40,055 bases of DNA, taken from Candidatus Gallimonas merdae (GTDB lineage: Bacteria; Bacillota; Clostridia; Christensenellales; Borkfalkiaceae). Positions 1-8,800 of this stretch are shown piece by piece. Position 1 is the first letter of the stretch. Every line of letters begins with the position of its first letter. The stretch spans positions 1 to 40,055 of the forward strand of contig CAJFRT010000017.1 of the NCBI GenBank assembly GCA_904419525.1, written 5' to 3'. The notes beneath the pieces are model-generated. The model saw only the letters and a list, made by a program, of their open reading frames with translations. It was not told the origin of the DNA and did not search any database. The translations under genes were made by a program, and so were the position numbers.

Positions 1-253
1 GTTGCTTTTATTCCTGCGTTTAATACGAGTTACGAAGTCTGACAACGCATGTTTGTGCCATTCATCTGTATATTCTGCAAATCTCAAAGTTGGAACATTA
101 GAGACTCAATTTTATTATAAATTTCCTTAGTGATCGATGCTTATATGATCATCTTTATCTCTCTATTGAAAATAATCTGTTGCTCTATTTTCTTTTTGTA
201 ATGAAAGATTTGGTACAATAATCATGGACTGTTTTCAAGGAGGTAAAAAGAAC
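1..253. other. AT-rich region upstream of the recombinase
   Basis: No complete gene is visible. The stretch is clearly more AT-rich than the rest of the window, like the recombinase gene that follows. On the minus strand a short frame stays open from about position 110 to the left edge and could be the start or a remnant of a gene lying outside the window, but it has no convincing start codon or ribosome binding site. The promoter of the recombinase lies at the right end. Confidence 0.4.
190..219 (+). promoter_or_regulatory. Putative extended -10 promoter of the recombinase
   Basis: TACAAT at 214-219 is preceded by TGG, giving an extended -10 element (TGnTACAAT). No good -35 hexamer is seen, only a T-rich stretch near 191-196, which is tolerated with extended -10 promoters. 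Transcription would start near 226. This lies after the upstream ATG at 224 and supports the start at 254. Confidence 0.5.
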
Positions 254-1180
254 ATGGCCAATGAAAAAAACATCCGTCAAATTGCAATTTTATGGCAAGG
301 AGACAAAAGGCAATTCGTGAAAAAGTCAACATTTGCAGTATATTCGCTTATTGTTGAAACTCACTTATTGCCGGCATTCGGTAATCTGAATACGGTTACC
401 GAAAAAGAGGTGCAAGAATTTGTCTTGCAAAAGTTAAACGATGGGCTTTCGCAAAAAACGATTAAGGACATGCTTATCGTTTTGCGCATGATCCTGAAAT
501 TCGGAGCAAAGAACAATTATTGTCCCTGTTCTCCCATTGACGTCATATTTCCGACAGATAGGGAGCGACAGGAGCTTGAAGTTTTATCAATTACAAGCCA
601 AAAGAAGATAATGCGCTTTGTTGAAGATAATTTTACATTCCGCAATCTCGGCATTTATATTTGTTTAAGTACTGGAATTCGCATAGGCGAATTATGCGCA
701 TTAACTTGGGATGATATAGATACGGAAAGATGCGTAATACATATTCGTAAGACAATTCAGCGCATTTATATCCGAGAAAACGGTATCAAGCATACCGAAT
801 TATTGATAGATACTCCTAAAACCGCTACGTCTATACGGGATATACCGATGACGAAAGAATTGTTATCGATAATAAAGCCGTTACGAAAAATAGTAAAAGG
901 GGATTATTACGTTCTGACAAATGATGAGTCTCCGACAGAACCGCGAACTTATCGGAATTACTACAAAAAGCTGCTTGTAAAGTTAGATATACCACCTATC
1001 AAATTTCACGGGTTACGTCACAGCTTTGCGACGCGGTGTATAGAAAGTCAATGTGATTATAAAACGGTCAGTGTGATTCTTGGACACTCGAACATCAGCA
1101 CGACACTTAACTTATATGTTCATCCGAATTTCGATCAAAAGAAAAAATGCATTGACAAGATGCTTAAATCATTAAAATGA
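254..1180 (+). CDS. Tyrosine recombinase / phage-type integrase
   Basis: A 308-residue site-specific recombinase that would cut and rejoin DNA through a tyrosine nucleophile. The N-terminal 100 residues look like the SAM-like core-binding domain and the rest is the catalytic domain. Visible catalytic residues are Arg143 (TGIRIGEL), His252 and Arg255 (HGLRHSF), His278 (LGHSN) and Tyr288 (NLYVHP), with a Lys in TPKTATS. The set looks complete. Start choice: ATG at 254 has AGGAGG at 238-243, whereas the in-frame ATG at 224 has no ribosome binding site and lies at or before the predicted transcription start. The gene is AT-rich and stands alone, followed by a bidirectional terminator. No excisionase, relaxase or phage gene is in view, and I found no att repeats. 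It may belong to an integrative element extending left of the window or be a solitary remnant. Confidence 0.93.
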   Translation: MANEKNIRQIAILWQGDKRQFVKKSTFAVYSLIVETHLLPAFGNLNTVTEKEVQEFVLQKLNDGLSQKTIKDMLIVLRMILKFGAKNNYCPCSPIDVIFPTDRERQELEVLSITSQKKIMRFVEDNFTFRNLGIYICLSTGIRIGELCALTWDDIDTERCVIHIRKTIQRIYIRENGIKHTELLIDTPKTATSIRDIPMTKELLSIIKPLRKIVKGDYYVLTNDESPTEPRTYRNYYKKLLVKLDIPPIKFHGLRHSFATRCIESQCDYKTVSVILGHSNISTTLNLYVHPNFDQKKKCIDKMLKSLK

Positions 1181-1309
1181 TTCTTTAAGTAGTTTTTACC
1201 AGTGAACGTAAATCACATAGGCGTAATTTACCGAATCTAAAGCTTAACAACTCGTATAAGGTGTTCTTCTTCTAAAAAGATAATATTTTTAATTTTATCT
1301 TGTTAGTAA

Positions 1310-1345
1310 AAAACCTTAGTTTCATTTCTGGAACTAAGGTTTTTT
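1310..1345. terminator. Bidirectional terminator after the recombinase
   Basis: A 14-bp stem with one G-U pair (1310-1323 with 1330-1343) and a 6-base loop. It is followed by T residues on the plus strand and, because the left side is A-rich, by T residues when read on the minus strand. Confidence 0.85.
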
Positions 1346-1451
1346 CTCGTTATTTGAAAGTGCAATTCTATAAAATTTTAATTTTTATTCCCTATGGGAA
1401 TTGCGCATTTGCGTCGCTTTTTTTGTAAAAACTATTTTTCGGACATTTCCG

Positions 1452-1480
1452 GCCGGGCGCGGACGGCGCCCGGCTTTTTC
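1452..1480 (+). terminator. GC-rich terminator hairpin upstream of operon A
   Basis: A perfect 9-bp stem, GCCGGGCGC (1452-1460) with GCGCCCGGC (1466-1474), a 5-base loop, then TTTTT at 1475-1479. No gene ends just before it. It may mark the end of a lost upstream gene or insulate operon A from upstream transcription. It lies before the predicted operon A promoter, so it is not a leader attenuator for that promoter. Confidence 0.7.
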
Positions 1481-1620
1481 AATGAAAGGGGAAGCGAAAG
1501 TGGTAAAAACTGCCGCCGGAAAATGTGTGCGGGAGGTGACGAAAGCATGTCTTTTTTGGTAAAACAGCATAAAAAGACCCTGATTTCCGAAAAAATCTAT
1601 GTTACATAATAAAAATACTA

Positions 1621-1648
1621 TTGAAAGCGCGGCGATTTGTTTTACAAT
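1621..1648 (+). promoter_or_regulatory. Sigma-A promoter of operon A
   Basis: TTGAAA at 1621-1626, a 16-base spacer and TACAAT at 1643-1648. Transcription would begin near 1655. This lies downstream of the TTG at 1637 and the ATG at 1649 and favours the start codon at 1688. Confidence 0.72.
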
Positions 1649-1687
1649 ATGAAACATAAACCAGGAGAAATATCGGAGAGAGCCCAA

Positions 1688-2632
1688 ATGATGCCGAGAA
1701 CACAAGCCATGCAAAAAAGAAGAAACGCGACAAAGGCGCTCGATTCCTTTGTCAACTTTCTGCTTGCCTGTCTGCCGCTGATCGGTTTTTTGCTGTTCAT
1801 GCTGATCCCCATGGTGCTCGGATTCGGCATGAGCTTTATGCAGCTGTATACCCCTGTTTTTTCGGACGGGGTGTTCTGCGGATTTGACAACTATGCCAGA
1901 CTTCTCTGGGGGGAGGACGCGGCCATGTTTTACCGTGCTTTCCTCAACACCATTATCTTCTGGCTGAATGTTCCCATCTCCATGGCGCTCGGTCTGGGCA
2001 TTTCCTATCTGCTCAACCGGGAGATCGTTGCCAAAAAGTTTTTCCGCACGGTGTTCTTTATTCCGTATGTGTGTTCCATCGTCGCCTGCACGCTCATGTT
2101 CAAGATGATGTATGAGACCAATTTCGGCATCTTCAACACGATGCTCTCCGCATTCGGCATTTCCAACATCGAGTGGATCACCGATCCCGATCTCATCGTC
2201 TGGTCGTCGATGTTCATGCAGTCGTGGCGGAACATCGGGTTCTGCGTCATTCTGTTCCAGGCGGCGCTGGCCAATGTGGACAGATCGATGTACGAGGCGG
2301 CGGAACTGGACGGCGCCGGAAGCGGAACGATCTTCTTCCGCATCACGTTCCCCGCGGTCAGCCCGACGACCTATTATCTGCTCACCGTGTGTACGATCGG
2401 TGCATTTCAGGTCATGGGCGAAGTGCAGGTCATGGCGTCGGGAAACGAGACGTTCCTGGGCGATGCTTACCGGCCGGTCATGCTGTTCATCTACGATATG
2501 GCATTCTTTGCGCCCCGGCAGTACGGATTCGGGATCGCCTCGGCGGCAAGCTGGCTGCTTGCGATCTTTATCCTCATTGTGACGCAGATCTCTTCCAAAC
2601 TCTCGAAAAAGTGGGTGCACTATGAGTTCTGA
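1688..2632 (+). CDS. Sugar ABC transporter permease, MalF/UgpA type
   Basis: Membrane subunit (314 residues) of a carbohydrate uptake (CUT1) ABC importer. It has about six hydrophobic segments and the cytoplasmic EAA loop that contacts the ATPase (MYEAAELDGAGSG, then FFRITFP). It should pair with the permease that follows and with the binding protein at 3791, importing an oligosaccharide. Start choice: ATG at 1688 is preceded by CGGAGAG; frames opening at 1637 (TTG) or 1649 (ATG) overlap the predicted promoter and lack a ribosome binding site. ATG at 1691 is nearly as good. The gene overlaps the next by 11 bases, which suggests coupled translation. The substrate cannot be read from the sequence; the neighbouring GH43-type and CBM9-like proteins suggest a glycan fragment. 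Confidence 0.93.
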   Translation: MMPRTQAMQKRRNATKALDSFVNFLLACLPLIGFLLFMLIPMVLGFGMSFMQLYTPVFSDGVFCGFDNYARLLWGEDAAMFYRAFLNTIIFWLNVPISMALGLGISYLLNREIVAKKFFRTVFFIPYVCSIVACTLMFKMMYETNFGIFNTMLSAFGISNIEWITDPDLIVWSSMFMQSWRNIGFCVILFQAALANVDRSMYEAAELDGAGSGTIFFRITFPAVSPTTYYLLTVCTIGAFQVMGEVQVMASGNETFLGDAYRPVMLFIYDMAFFAPRQYGFGIASAASWLLAIFILIVTQISSKLSKKWVHYEF

Positions 2633-3695
2633 ACAAATTGCACTGAAAAAACACAACAGGCAGGCGGTCGCACTGGGCGCCCTGCGCAATATCGACATCC
2701 TTTTCGCGGTTGCGGCAGTGTTCTTTTTCATTCTTGCCATCATGCCGTCCGATCTGGGGGCGCTCTACTGGTCGCTCTTTGCGGGCTGTGCCGTCCTGTG
2801 TGCGGCGCTTGTCTATCCCTGCCGGAAATTGTCGGAAAAGGTGCAGACGGGCACGATCGCCGGGGCAAAACGTCCCGCGTTCTGGGGATATGCCGCGCTC
2901 ATCTTTATGACGCTCGTCATCCTGATTCCCTTCTATGTGCTGGTCATCACGTCGTTCAAGATGCTTGCCGAGGCGAACGACGCCGCGTTTACCTGGTGGC
3001 CGCAGATGGGGTTCCAGTTTGACAGCTTCGTATCCGTCTTTACGGACGACTCGATGGGCATCACGCTGCTCGGCGCGTTCGGGAATACGCTCAAGTATTA
3101 TCTTCCCACCACGCTGATCTGCGTGCTTGTCTCCTCGATCAGCGCCTATTCCTTCTCCAAACTGCACTTCCCCGGAAAGAACTTCGTGTTTTCTTTCCTG
3201 CTGTTCACGATGATGGTGCCCGGCTGCGTCACGCTGACGTCGTCGTACCTCATGTTCGATACGGTCGGCCTGACGGGCGGGCCCTGGCCCCTCATTCTGC
3301 CCGGCCTGTTCGGAAGCGTCACGATGATCTTCTTTCTGCGCGAATACTATTCCGGGATCCCCGATGAACTTCTGGAGGCGGCGCGCGTGGAGGGCGCGGG
3401 CAAGATGACGGTGTATGCCATGATCATCTTCCCGATCGGCATTCCCGCGCTTCTTGCACAGTTTATTCTCGATTTCATCACGCGCTATAACGATTATCTC
3501 AACCCGCTCATCTATCTGCGCTGGCCGGAAGATTACACGCTGCAGATCGCGCTGAATCAGTACAGCAGCGCGATCGACAACACGCTGCTTGCGGCAGCCT
3601 GCACCATGAGCATTCTGCCGCTTCTCGTGGTCTATCTCATTCTGCAGAAATATATTCTCAAGGGAATCGCAGTCACTTCGGGTCTGAAGGGCTGA
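2622..3695 (+). CDS. Sugar ABC transporter permease, MalG type, with N-terminal extension
   Basis: Second membrane subunit (357 residues) of the operon A importer. The MalG family is usually near 280 residues. Here about 75 extra residues at the N-terminus carry two additional hydrophobic segments (roughly 25-42 and 46-64) before the standard six-segment core. The EAA loop is present (LLEAARVEGAGKM, then IIFPIG). It starts inside the end of the preceding permease gene (11-base overlap). A stable hairpin without a T-tract separates it from the binding-protein gene, as often seen where the binding protein must be made in excess. The ATPase is not encoded nearby. Confidence 0.93.
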   Translation: MSSEQIALKKHNRQAVALGALRNIDILFAVAAVFFFILAIMPSDLGALYWSLFAGCAVLCAALVYPCRKLSEKVQTGTIAGAKRPAFWGYAALIFMTLVILIPFYVLVITSFKMLAEANDAAFTWWPQMGFQFDSFVSVFTDDSMGITLLGAFGNTLKYYLPTTLICVLVSSISAYSFSKLHFPGKNFVFSFLLFTMMVPGCVTLTSSYLMFDTVGLTGGPWPLILPGLFGSVTMIFFLREYYSGIPDELLEAARVEGAGKMTVYAMIIFPIGIPALLAQFILDFITRYNDYLNPLIYLRWPEDYTLQIALNQYSSAIDNTLLAAACTMSILPLLVVYLILQKYILKGIAVTSGLKG

Positions 3696-3722
3696 TTCGG
3701 AAAATAAAAAACGGCGCGCCGC

Positions 3723-3748
3723 TTTCCGCTGCCTGACGGCAGCGGAAA
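3723..3748 (+). other. Intra-operon hairpin before the binding-protein gene
   Basis: A perfect 11-bp stem (TTTCCGCTGCC with GGCAGCGGAAA, loop TGAC). On the plus strand it is followed by A residues, not T, so it is not a standard terminator. A role in protecting or processing the mRNA upstream of the binding-protein gene is inferred from its position. Confidence 0.6.
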
Positions 3749-3790
3749 AAACAATTAACGGAAGGCGCCGGGAACAAGGAGGAAGAAGTT

Positions 3791-5575
3791 ATGAAAAAAA
3801 CCTTTGCAACGATTATGTGCGCGATCCTGTCGCTCGCATGCCTGGCGGGCTGCACGGGCGCAGGCGGCGGCGGAACCAAGCGTATTTCGTTCCTGTATTC
3901 GGGCGCGGGTGCAGGCGACGGCAACGTCGGCGATCAGATCAAACTGCTTGTGGATACCTACAATGAAACGCAGGGCAAAGAGGACGGCATCGAGGTGCGC
4001 ACGGCAACGGTCACGGACGACGGCTATTCCACGAAAATGGAGAGTGAAGTGCTGGCCACCAACGGCGCGTTCGATGTGTTTACCACCCAGGACGAGTATT
4101 TCAAGAAATTTGCGGAATACTTTGTGCCGCTCGACGGGTTTGAAGGCGTGGACGAGATCACGGCGGATATTCACGAAAATCTGCTCAGCCGTCTGCGCTA
4201 TGACACGGAGAACAACACGTCCGACGCCGACGACACGCTGTATGCGCTTCCGCTCGTCAACAGCGTCAGCGTCATGTACTACAACAAGACGCTTCTGGAG
4301 CGCGCGGGGATCATCTGCATCAGCGTCGCGGAGGAAGACCTTGCGGCGTTCAATGCGGGCGGCGAGGACGCCAACGGCAACACGAAGGCGGAGCTGGGCA
4401 TTCCCGACAGCTTTACCGTGCCGGCAAAGGGCTTTTACCGTGAAAACGCATTCGTTGCGCAGGAGGGTGTCTATGACGGCACGGGCTGGACGGCTCCCGC
4501 AGGCGATGAGCTGATGATCTTCAACGAAAAGATCGCCATGAACTGGGACGAGACCGAGGACATCGGCATGATCATGACCAAGACCACCAACGCCGCTTCG
4601 TCCACGGACTACGGCTACTGGACGGAATGGTGGTTTGCCTACGGCTGGTCGGTCGGCGGCGACTGCATCGAGGACATCAGCGGAAACGGCGACTGGAAGT
4701 ACACCCTTCCCGACAGCACGCCCAATTTCATCGTCGCCGAAGGGCAGACGTACACGGGCGCCTATACGGGCACCGTCTATCAGGCAGGGGAAACGCTCGA
4801 TTTCCTTGACAAGCTCGACGTCGATCAGGGCGACACCGTCGTCGCCAATGACGACAACACCTTTACCGTCAACGGCGAGGAGGTGACCGTGCGTCCCGCG
4901 GTCGCGCAGGCCGCGGAGGAAGGAACGCTCACCGAGCTTCCCTCCACGCGCGAGGCGTTCTCCCGCTTTGCAATGCTGGTCAAAGGCAAGGACGACGGTC
5001 TTGGCATCTGCCCGGCCGCCAAGGACGTCACCAGCAGCGCCGTCACATGGTTCAACGGCGGCAGACTTGCCTTCTGCGTGGAAGAGTACCGCTATGCGGC
5101 CGAGGTGGACAAGGCCATGTCCCAGCGCAACAACGAGTGGGGCATTGCGCCTCAGCCCGTCTATAAGACCTATGATTCGGAAGGCAATGTGGAAAAAGAG
5201 GGCAAACTCGTCGCGCACTCGCTCGGCTACGGCATCGCCATCAACCAGAATTCGCGGATGAAGGACGAAGCGTGGAAGTTCGTCAGCTGGATGGCGGACG
5301 AAGGGCAGGAGATCCTTGCGCAGAACGGCTATTTCTCCTCGCATTCTTCCGATGCGCAGACCTATCTCGAACATACGGCCGATCCGAATGCGGAAGCTCT
5401 GAGCGACATCAATGCATATTCGCAGCCGGGTGACTGGTGGTATATGACCGACCGCAGCTGGATCGATGAATGGGCCGAGCCGCTCAACAGCCAGGTGCGC
5501 AGCGGGACCATGAGCCTTGCGGATTTCTTTGCAAACTTTACGAAGGCGACCAACGATGCGCTTGCAAAATACTGA
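3791..5575 (+). CDS. Extracellular sugar-binding lipoprotein of the operon A importer
   Basis: Substrate-binding protein (594 residues) that would capture a glycan fragment at the cell surface and deliver it to the two permeases upstream. The N-terminus is a lipoprotein signal ending in LAGC, with Cys21 as the lipidation site, followed by a Gly-rich linker. Features of family 1 solute-binding proteins include a Thr/Asp-rich first lobe, ALPLVNSVSVMYYNK around residues 150-170 and a C-terminal FVSWMADEGQEIL helix. The protein is longer than the usual 420-450 residues; roughly residues 240-400 look like an insertion rich in Asp, Thr and Gly. AAGGAGG at 3776-3782 supports the start. The ligand is unknown. 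Confidence 0.92.
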   Translation: MKKTFATIMCAILSLACLAGCTGAGGGGTKRISFLYSGAGAGDGNVGDQIKLLVDTYNETQGKEDGIEVRTATVTDDGYSTKMESEVLATNGAFDVFTTQDEYFKKFAEYFVPLDGFEGVDEITADIHENLLSRLRYDTENNTSDADDTLYALPLVNSVSVMYYNKTLLERAGIICISVAEEDLAAFNAGGEDANGNTKAELGIPDSFTVPAKGFYRENAFVAQEGVYDGTGWTAPAGDELMIFNEKIAMNWDETEDIGMIMTKTTNAASSTDYGYWTEWWFAYGWSVGGDCIEDISGNGDWKYTLPDSTPNFIVAEGQTYTGAYTGTVYQAGETLDFLDKLDVDQGDTVVANDDNTFTVNGEEVTVRPAVAQAAEEGTLTELPSTREAFSRFAMLVKGKDDGLGICPAAKDVTSSAVTWFNGGRLAFCVEEYRYAAEVDKAMSQRNNEWGIAPQPVYKTYDSEGNVEKEGKLVAHSLGYGIAINQNSRMKDEAWKFVSWMADEGQEILAQNGYFSSHSSDAQTYLEHTADPNAEALSDINAYSQPGDWWYMTDRSWIDEWAEPLNSQVRSGTMSLADFFANFTKATNDALAKY

Positions 5576-5590
5576 TCACGGGAGGCATTC

Positions 5591-7408
5591 ATGAGGAAAT
5601 TTGCGATTGCAGCAGGTGCGCTTGCGCTTTCGCTCGTCTGCTTTGCCGGCTGTGCCGGGGGCAGCGGGATCTCCGAGGGCGTGCGCATAAACTATTCGAC
5701 GGGCAAAGAGTCGTCGAAAGTGTATGACCGCGATCTGTTCTACAACAACACCAACGAGACGGTCATTGCCGACCCCGGCGTGGTGTATGTCAGTGAGGAA
5801 GAGAGCGAAGAATACGGCGGCTGGTACTATATGTACGGCACAGGGTCTTCCGCTTCGTATACCACGGGCGACAGCAACCTGTATGCCTTCCAGTGCTTCC
5901 GTTCCAAAAACCTTGTGGACTGGCAGCTTGCGGGTGCGTACGACAAGGGCTACAGCCTGATGTTCACTTCCTCCGACTGGGTGAGCCTCACCTCGGAAAA
6001 CATCTGGGCGCCGGAGGTCATCTACAACCCTTCGGACGGAAAGTTCTACATGTATTTCAGTGCGGAGGCCAAGTCCTCCGCAACGGAGTCGGGCGCGACG
6101 GCGGCGTTCGACAAGCTGTATCTCGGCATCGCCGTGGGCGATACGCCCGTCTCGTTCCGGGTGCTCGGTTCGGAGTCGCCCGTGACGACGGCGGACAACG
6201 GCATCATCACGGGCGGGGATATTCCCATCGACTTTGAGCGCGCGTATGACTGCGGGATCTTCTCGGTCATCGATGCAGATCCTTTCCTCGATGACGACGG
6301 CGAACTCTATCTGTACTTCAACAAGCACACGGACAGCAACCCGAACACCCCCTCGCTCCAGGGCGTATGGGGCATGAAGATGAAGGACTTCGTGACGCCC
6401 GATTACAGCACGCTGAGCCTGATCTGCTCGCCCAACGTCGTGAGCGCGGAAGGCGGCCTCTCGGAAGAGGGCAAGCCCGTGGTGGAAAGCCTCGGCGAAT
6501 CGTACAGTTTCAGCGAAGGTTCCGTCAACGAAGCGCCTTTCATGGTGAAGTATGACGGCAAATACTACATGACGTATTCGGCAAACGGATATTCTTCGCC
6601 CAGCTATTCGGTGCATCAGGCGATTTCTGACGACCCTCTGGAAGGATTCGTCAAGCCCCAGACGACGGACGGGAATCCCGTTCTGGCTTCAAACAACGCA
6701 TACGTTGCGGGCACGGGACACCACAGCATCGTCAGGGCAGGGGACGATTATATGATCGTCTATGCACGTATGGGAAATCCGTCCAATTATGCGATGGGCT
6801 GGATCCGCATCGCGGGCGTCGATCAGCTGCTGTTCACGCAGAACGCGGCGGGGGAGACGGTGCTCACTTCCAACGGGCCTTCGTACACTCTGCAGCCTCT
6901 GCCCGAATCGATCAGCGGCTATCAGAACGTCGCCGAGTCCGCAACGATCACCGTTTCGGACGGAGAGGGCGCGGAGTATCTCAACGACGGGCTCATTCCT
7001 TATTACGTATTCACGGAAGACCGCATGTATACGGGCAAAACGGGTTCGCAGATCACGCTGTCGTGGGATACGCCCGTTTCGCTCAATGCGATCATGGTCT
7101 ACAATACGGACAACTACGACGACGCGTTCAAAAATATCAGGAGCGTGCGCATCTATTTTGCGCAGACGCCCTCGTGGGCGAGCCGTGACTATCTGTTCGG
7201 CGTCATGGAAAACGTCGCCTTCCCCGAAGAATATCTTGTGGACGGCGCTCTCATGCAGGGCGCGGCGGCGGTCATGAGCTTTGACGAAGTGAAGGTGAAC
7301 AGGATCGTCATCACGCTCGGCGAAAAATTTGAGGAATACGACGCGATGGGCAATCCCAACGAAACCATTGTGATCCCCGAGATTGTCTGTCTCGGGAAGG
7401 AGGGCTGA
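5591..7408 (+). CDS. GH43-type five-bladed propeller lipoprotein with C-terminal discoidin-like domain
   Basis: Surface lipoprotein (605 residues; signal ending CFAGC). Residues about 45-430 have the five-bladed propeller pattern of clan GH-F glycosidases (GH43 and relatives). Candidate catalytic residues are Asp61 (IADPGVV, base), Asp230 (IDADPFLDDDG, pKa modulator) and Glu314 (VNEAPFM, acid); ENIWAPEVIYN and GTGHHSIV are also typical. Residues about 450-600 resemble an F5/8 type C (discoidin-like) carbohydrate-binding domain. GH43 enzymes usually act on arabinose-, xylose- or galactose-containing glycans; the exact linkage is not predictable. It has its own GGAGG site 15 bases after the binding-protein gene and lies 3 bases before the next gene, so it is part of operon A. 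Confidence 0.85.
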   Translation: MRKFAIAAGALALSLVCFAGCAGGSGISEGVRINYSTGKESSKVYDRDLFYNNTNETVIADPGVVYVSEEESEEYGGWYYMYGTGSSASYTTGDSNLYAFQCFRSKNLVDWQLAGAYDKGYSLMFTSSDWVSLTSENIWAPEVIYNPSDGKFYMYFSAEAKSSATESGATAAFDKLYLGIAVGDTPVSFRVLGSESPVTTADNGIITGGDIPIDFERAYDCGIFSVIDADPFLDDDGELYLYFNKHTDSNPNTPSLQGVWGMKMKDFVTPDYSTLSLICSPNVVSAEGGLSEEGKPVVESLGESYSFSEGSVNEAPFMVKYDGKYYMTYSANGYSSPSYSVHQAISDDPLEGFVKPQTTDGNPVLASNNAYVAGTGHHSIVRAGDDYMIVYARMGNPSNYAMGWIRIAGVDQLLFTQNAAGETVLTSNGPSYTLQPLPESISGYQNVAESATITVSDGEGAEYLNDGLIPYYVFTEDRMYTGKTGSQITLSWDTPVSLNAIMVYNTDNYDDAFKNIRSVRIYFAQTPSWASRDYLFGVMENVAFPEEYLVDGALMQGAAAVMSFDEVKVNRIVITLGEKFEEYDAMGNPNETIVIPEIVCLGKEG

Positions 7409-7411
7409 GCC

Positions 7412-8761
7412 ATGAAGAGAGGAATCGCGCTTGCGGCCGCGTGCTGCATGATGCTTCTTCCGCTTGCGGGCTGCTCGCAGGAAGCGACCATCTACGATGC
7501 GGAAAACACGGTCGACAATGACTATCGCGGGAATTACGACCCTGAGACGGAGGGAAGCTGGACGGAGGATATCGTCATCGACGGCAAACTCGACGACGAG
7601 CTTTGGCAGAACAAGTCCTACTATACCTGCGGCTATGCGGAGGATCCTGAAAACCTGTATGCGACGTACCGCCTGACGGCGTTCCCCGGCGAGACGGGGG
7701 TGTTCATCGGCGGGCAGTCGTACGACACCGATATCCGCAGAACGGACAGCTACGGTTCGTTTGCGCCCGACTATAACACGGGCTGGGAAATTTACTTCTT
7801 CTGCCTTGAAAAGGGCACCGATCAGACGATCGAGCAGCCGACGGTCATCCGCGATTACGTCATGGTGGACGCCAATGGCAGCATCGTGTTCATGACGGGC
7901 CTGCGCGGCGCGGGCGAAGTGTATGTAGAGGGCGAGATCGGCAGCGGCGAGACGGTCGGCATGTCGTTTGAGCTGTTCATTCCCTACACGGAGCTCGGCG
8001 TGAGCACCGAAAACGGCACGCCGGACGTGTTCAACATGCTGCCCATTTACAGGACGTATCTGCCCGGTTCCAGCATGGCGACGCGTATGAGCCTCAACCC
8101 GTTCCCCTGGATCTACACGCCCGGCTATTACCGGTTCGATCAGAACGGCTATCAGAATGCCGACGCGGAGGGCGCGGTGGTGGGCGATATGCCCAGCGGC
8201 TTTGCCAAATCCGCCAACTGGGACGTCTCGCGCGAGAGCGAGGGCATCGTCGAAAGCAAGGGCGTACAGTGGCAGTTCATCTATTTCAGGGACATCTATG
8301 CGGCCAATGCGATCGTCAAGACCAATGTGCGGCTCAAGGGCACGCTCGGCAACGATTCGGACCCCAAGGCGGGGCTCATGGTCATGGATACGTCGCAGAA
8401 CTATTTTTCGTTCTTCCTGAACGACAACTATTTTGACGACGAAGCGGATGCGTTCACGGGCCTTTCCTATACGACGCTTCTGTCCAGCGGCTGGACCATG
8501 CAGGGCGTCGGCACGGACGAAATGCTCGATGAACCGCTTGAAGAGGTGCAGCTCGTCATGGTGAAGCGGGGCGCTTCGTTTGACTTCTACGCCAACGGCA
8601 AAAAGGTGTATTCCTGCACACAGACGGCTTTCACGTCCAGCGTGTATGTCGGATTTTACTCTCTGTCCGCCAATGCGGTATACAGCGATTACGCCGCTTC
8701 CGCATTTGAGACGGAGGAAGAACTCGCCGCGATCGCGGCTGAAATGGGGATCGAACTTTGA
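7412..8761 (+). CDS. CBM9-like plus lectin-fold surface lipoprotein
   Basis: A 449-residue lipoprotein (signal ending LAGC). Residues about 50-240 begin with IDGKLDDELW, the opening signature of family 9 carbohydrate-binding (DOMON-like) domains, and continue as a beta-rich domain. Residues about 260-430 look like a concanavalin-type lectin domain (AGLMVMDTS, FYANGKKVY, VYVGFYSL). No catalytic motif is seen, so a binding role is most likely: holding glycan at the surface for the neighbouring GH43-type enzyme and importer. A similar protein with the same domain order is encoded at 32256. AAGGAGGG at 7397-7404 precedes the start. Domain assignment is by pattern only, so the family call is moderate. 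Confidence 0.75.
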   Translation: MKRGIALAAACCMMLLPLAGCSQEATIYDAENTVDNDYRGNYDPETEGSWTEDIVIDGKLDDELWQNKSYYTCGYAEDPENLYATYRLTAFPGETGVFIGGQSYDTDIRRTDSYGSFAPDYNTGWEIYFFCLEKGTDQTIEQPTVIRDYVMVDANGSIVFMTGLRGAGEVYVEGEIGSGETVGMSFELFIPYTELGVSTENGTPDVFNMLPIYRTYLPGSSMATRMSLNPFPWIYTPGYYRFDQNGYQNADAEGAVVGDMPSGFAKSANWDVSRESEGIVESKGVQWQFIYFRDIYAANAIVKTNVRLKGTLGNDSDPKAGLMVMDTSQNYFSFFLNDNYFDDEADAFTGLSYTTLLSSGWTMQGVGTDEMLDEPLEEVQLVMVKRGASFDFYANGKKVYSCTQTAFTSSVYVGFYSLSANAVYSDYAASAFETEEELAAIAAEMGIEL

Positions 8762-8776
8762 GAGAGTTTCTCAAAG
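8756..8776 (+). other. Hairpin over the stop codon of the CBM9-like gene
   Basis: An 8-bp perfect stem (CTTTGAGA with TCTCAAAG, loop GAGTT) that includes the TGA stop. There is no T-tract after it. It lies 12 bases before the AAGGAGG of the next gene, so it may affect mRNA decay or spacing between genes rather than terminate. Confidence 0.4.
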
Positions 8777-8800
8777 AAATGAGATAAGGAGGATCGAAGT

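Larger units (their letters stand above)
1181..1620. other. Intergenic region between recombinase and operon A
   Basis: About 500 bases lie between the recombinase and the first permease. They hold two terminator-like hairpins (1310-1345 and 1452-1480) and end in the operon A promoter. The composition shifts from AT-rich to GC-rich near 1430, so the edge of the AT-rich patch lies here. A 71-codon frame from 1394 to 1609 runs across the second hairpin, lacks a ribosome binding site and is not believed. Confidence 0.5.

Noticed and set aside
1..110. Short open frame on the minus strand running off the left edge
   Set aside because: About 35 codons that look protein-like, but there is no clear start codon or ribosome binding site, and too little is visible to call a gene.
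1394..1609. 71-codon frame before operon A
   Set aside because: It runs across a terminator hairpin, has no ribosome binding site and resembles no protein.
3723..3748. Hairpin after the MalG-type permease as a terminator
   Set aside because: It is followed by A residues on the plus strand, and terminating here would cut off the binding protein of the same importer.
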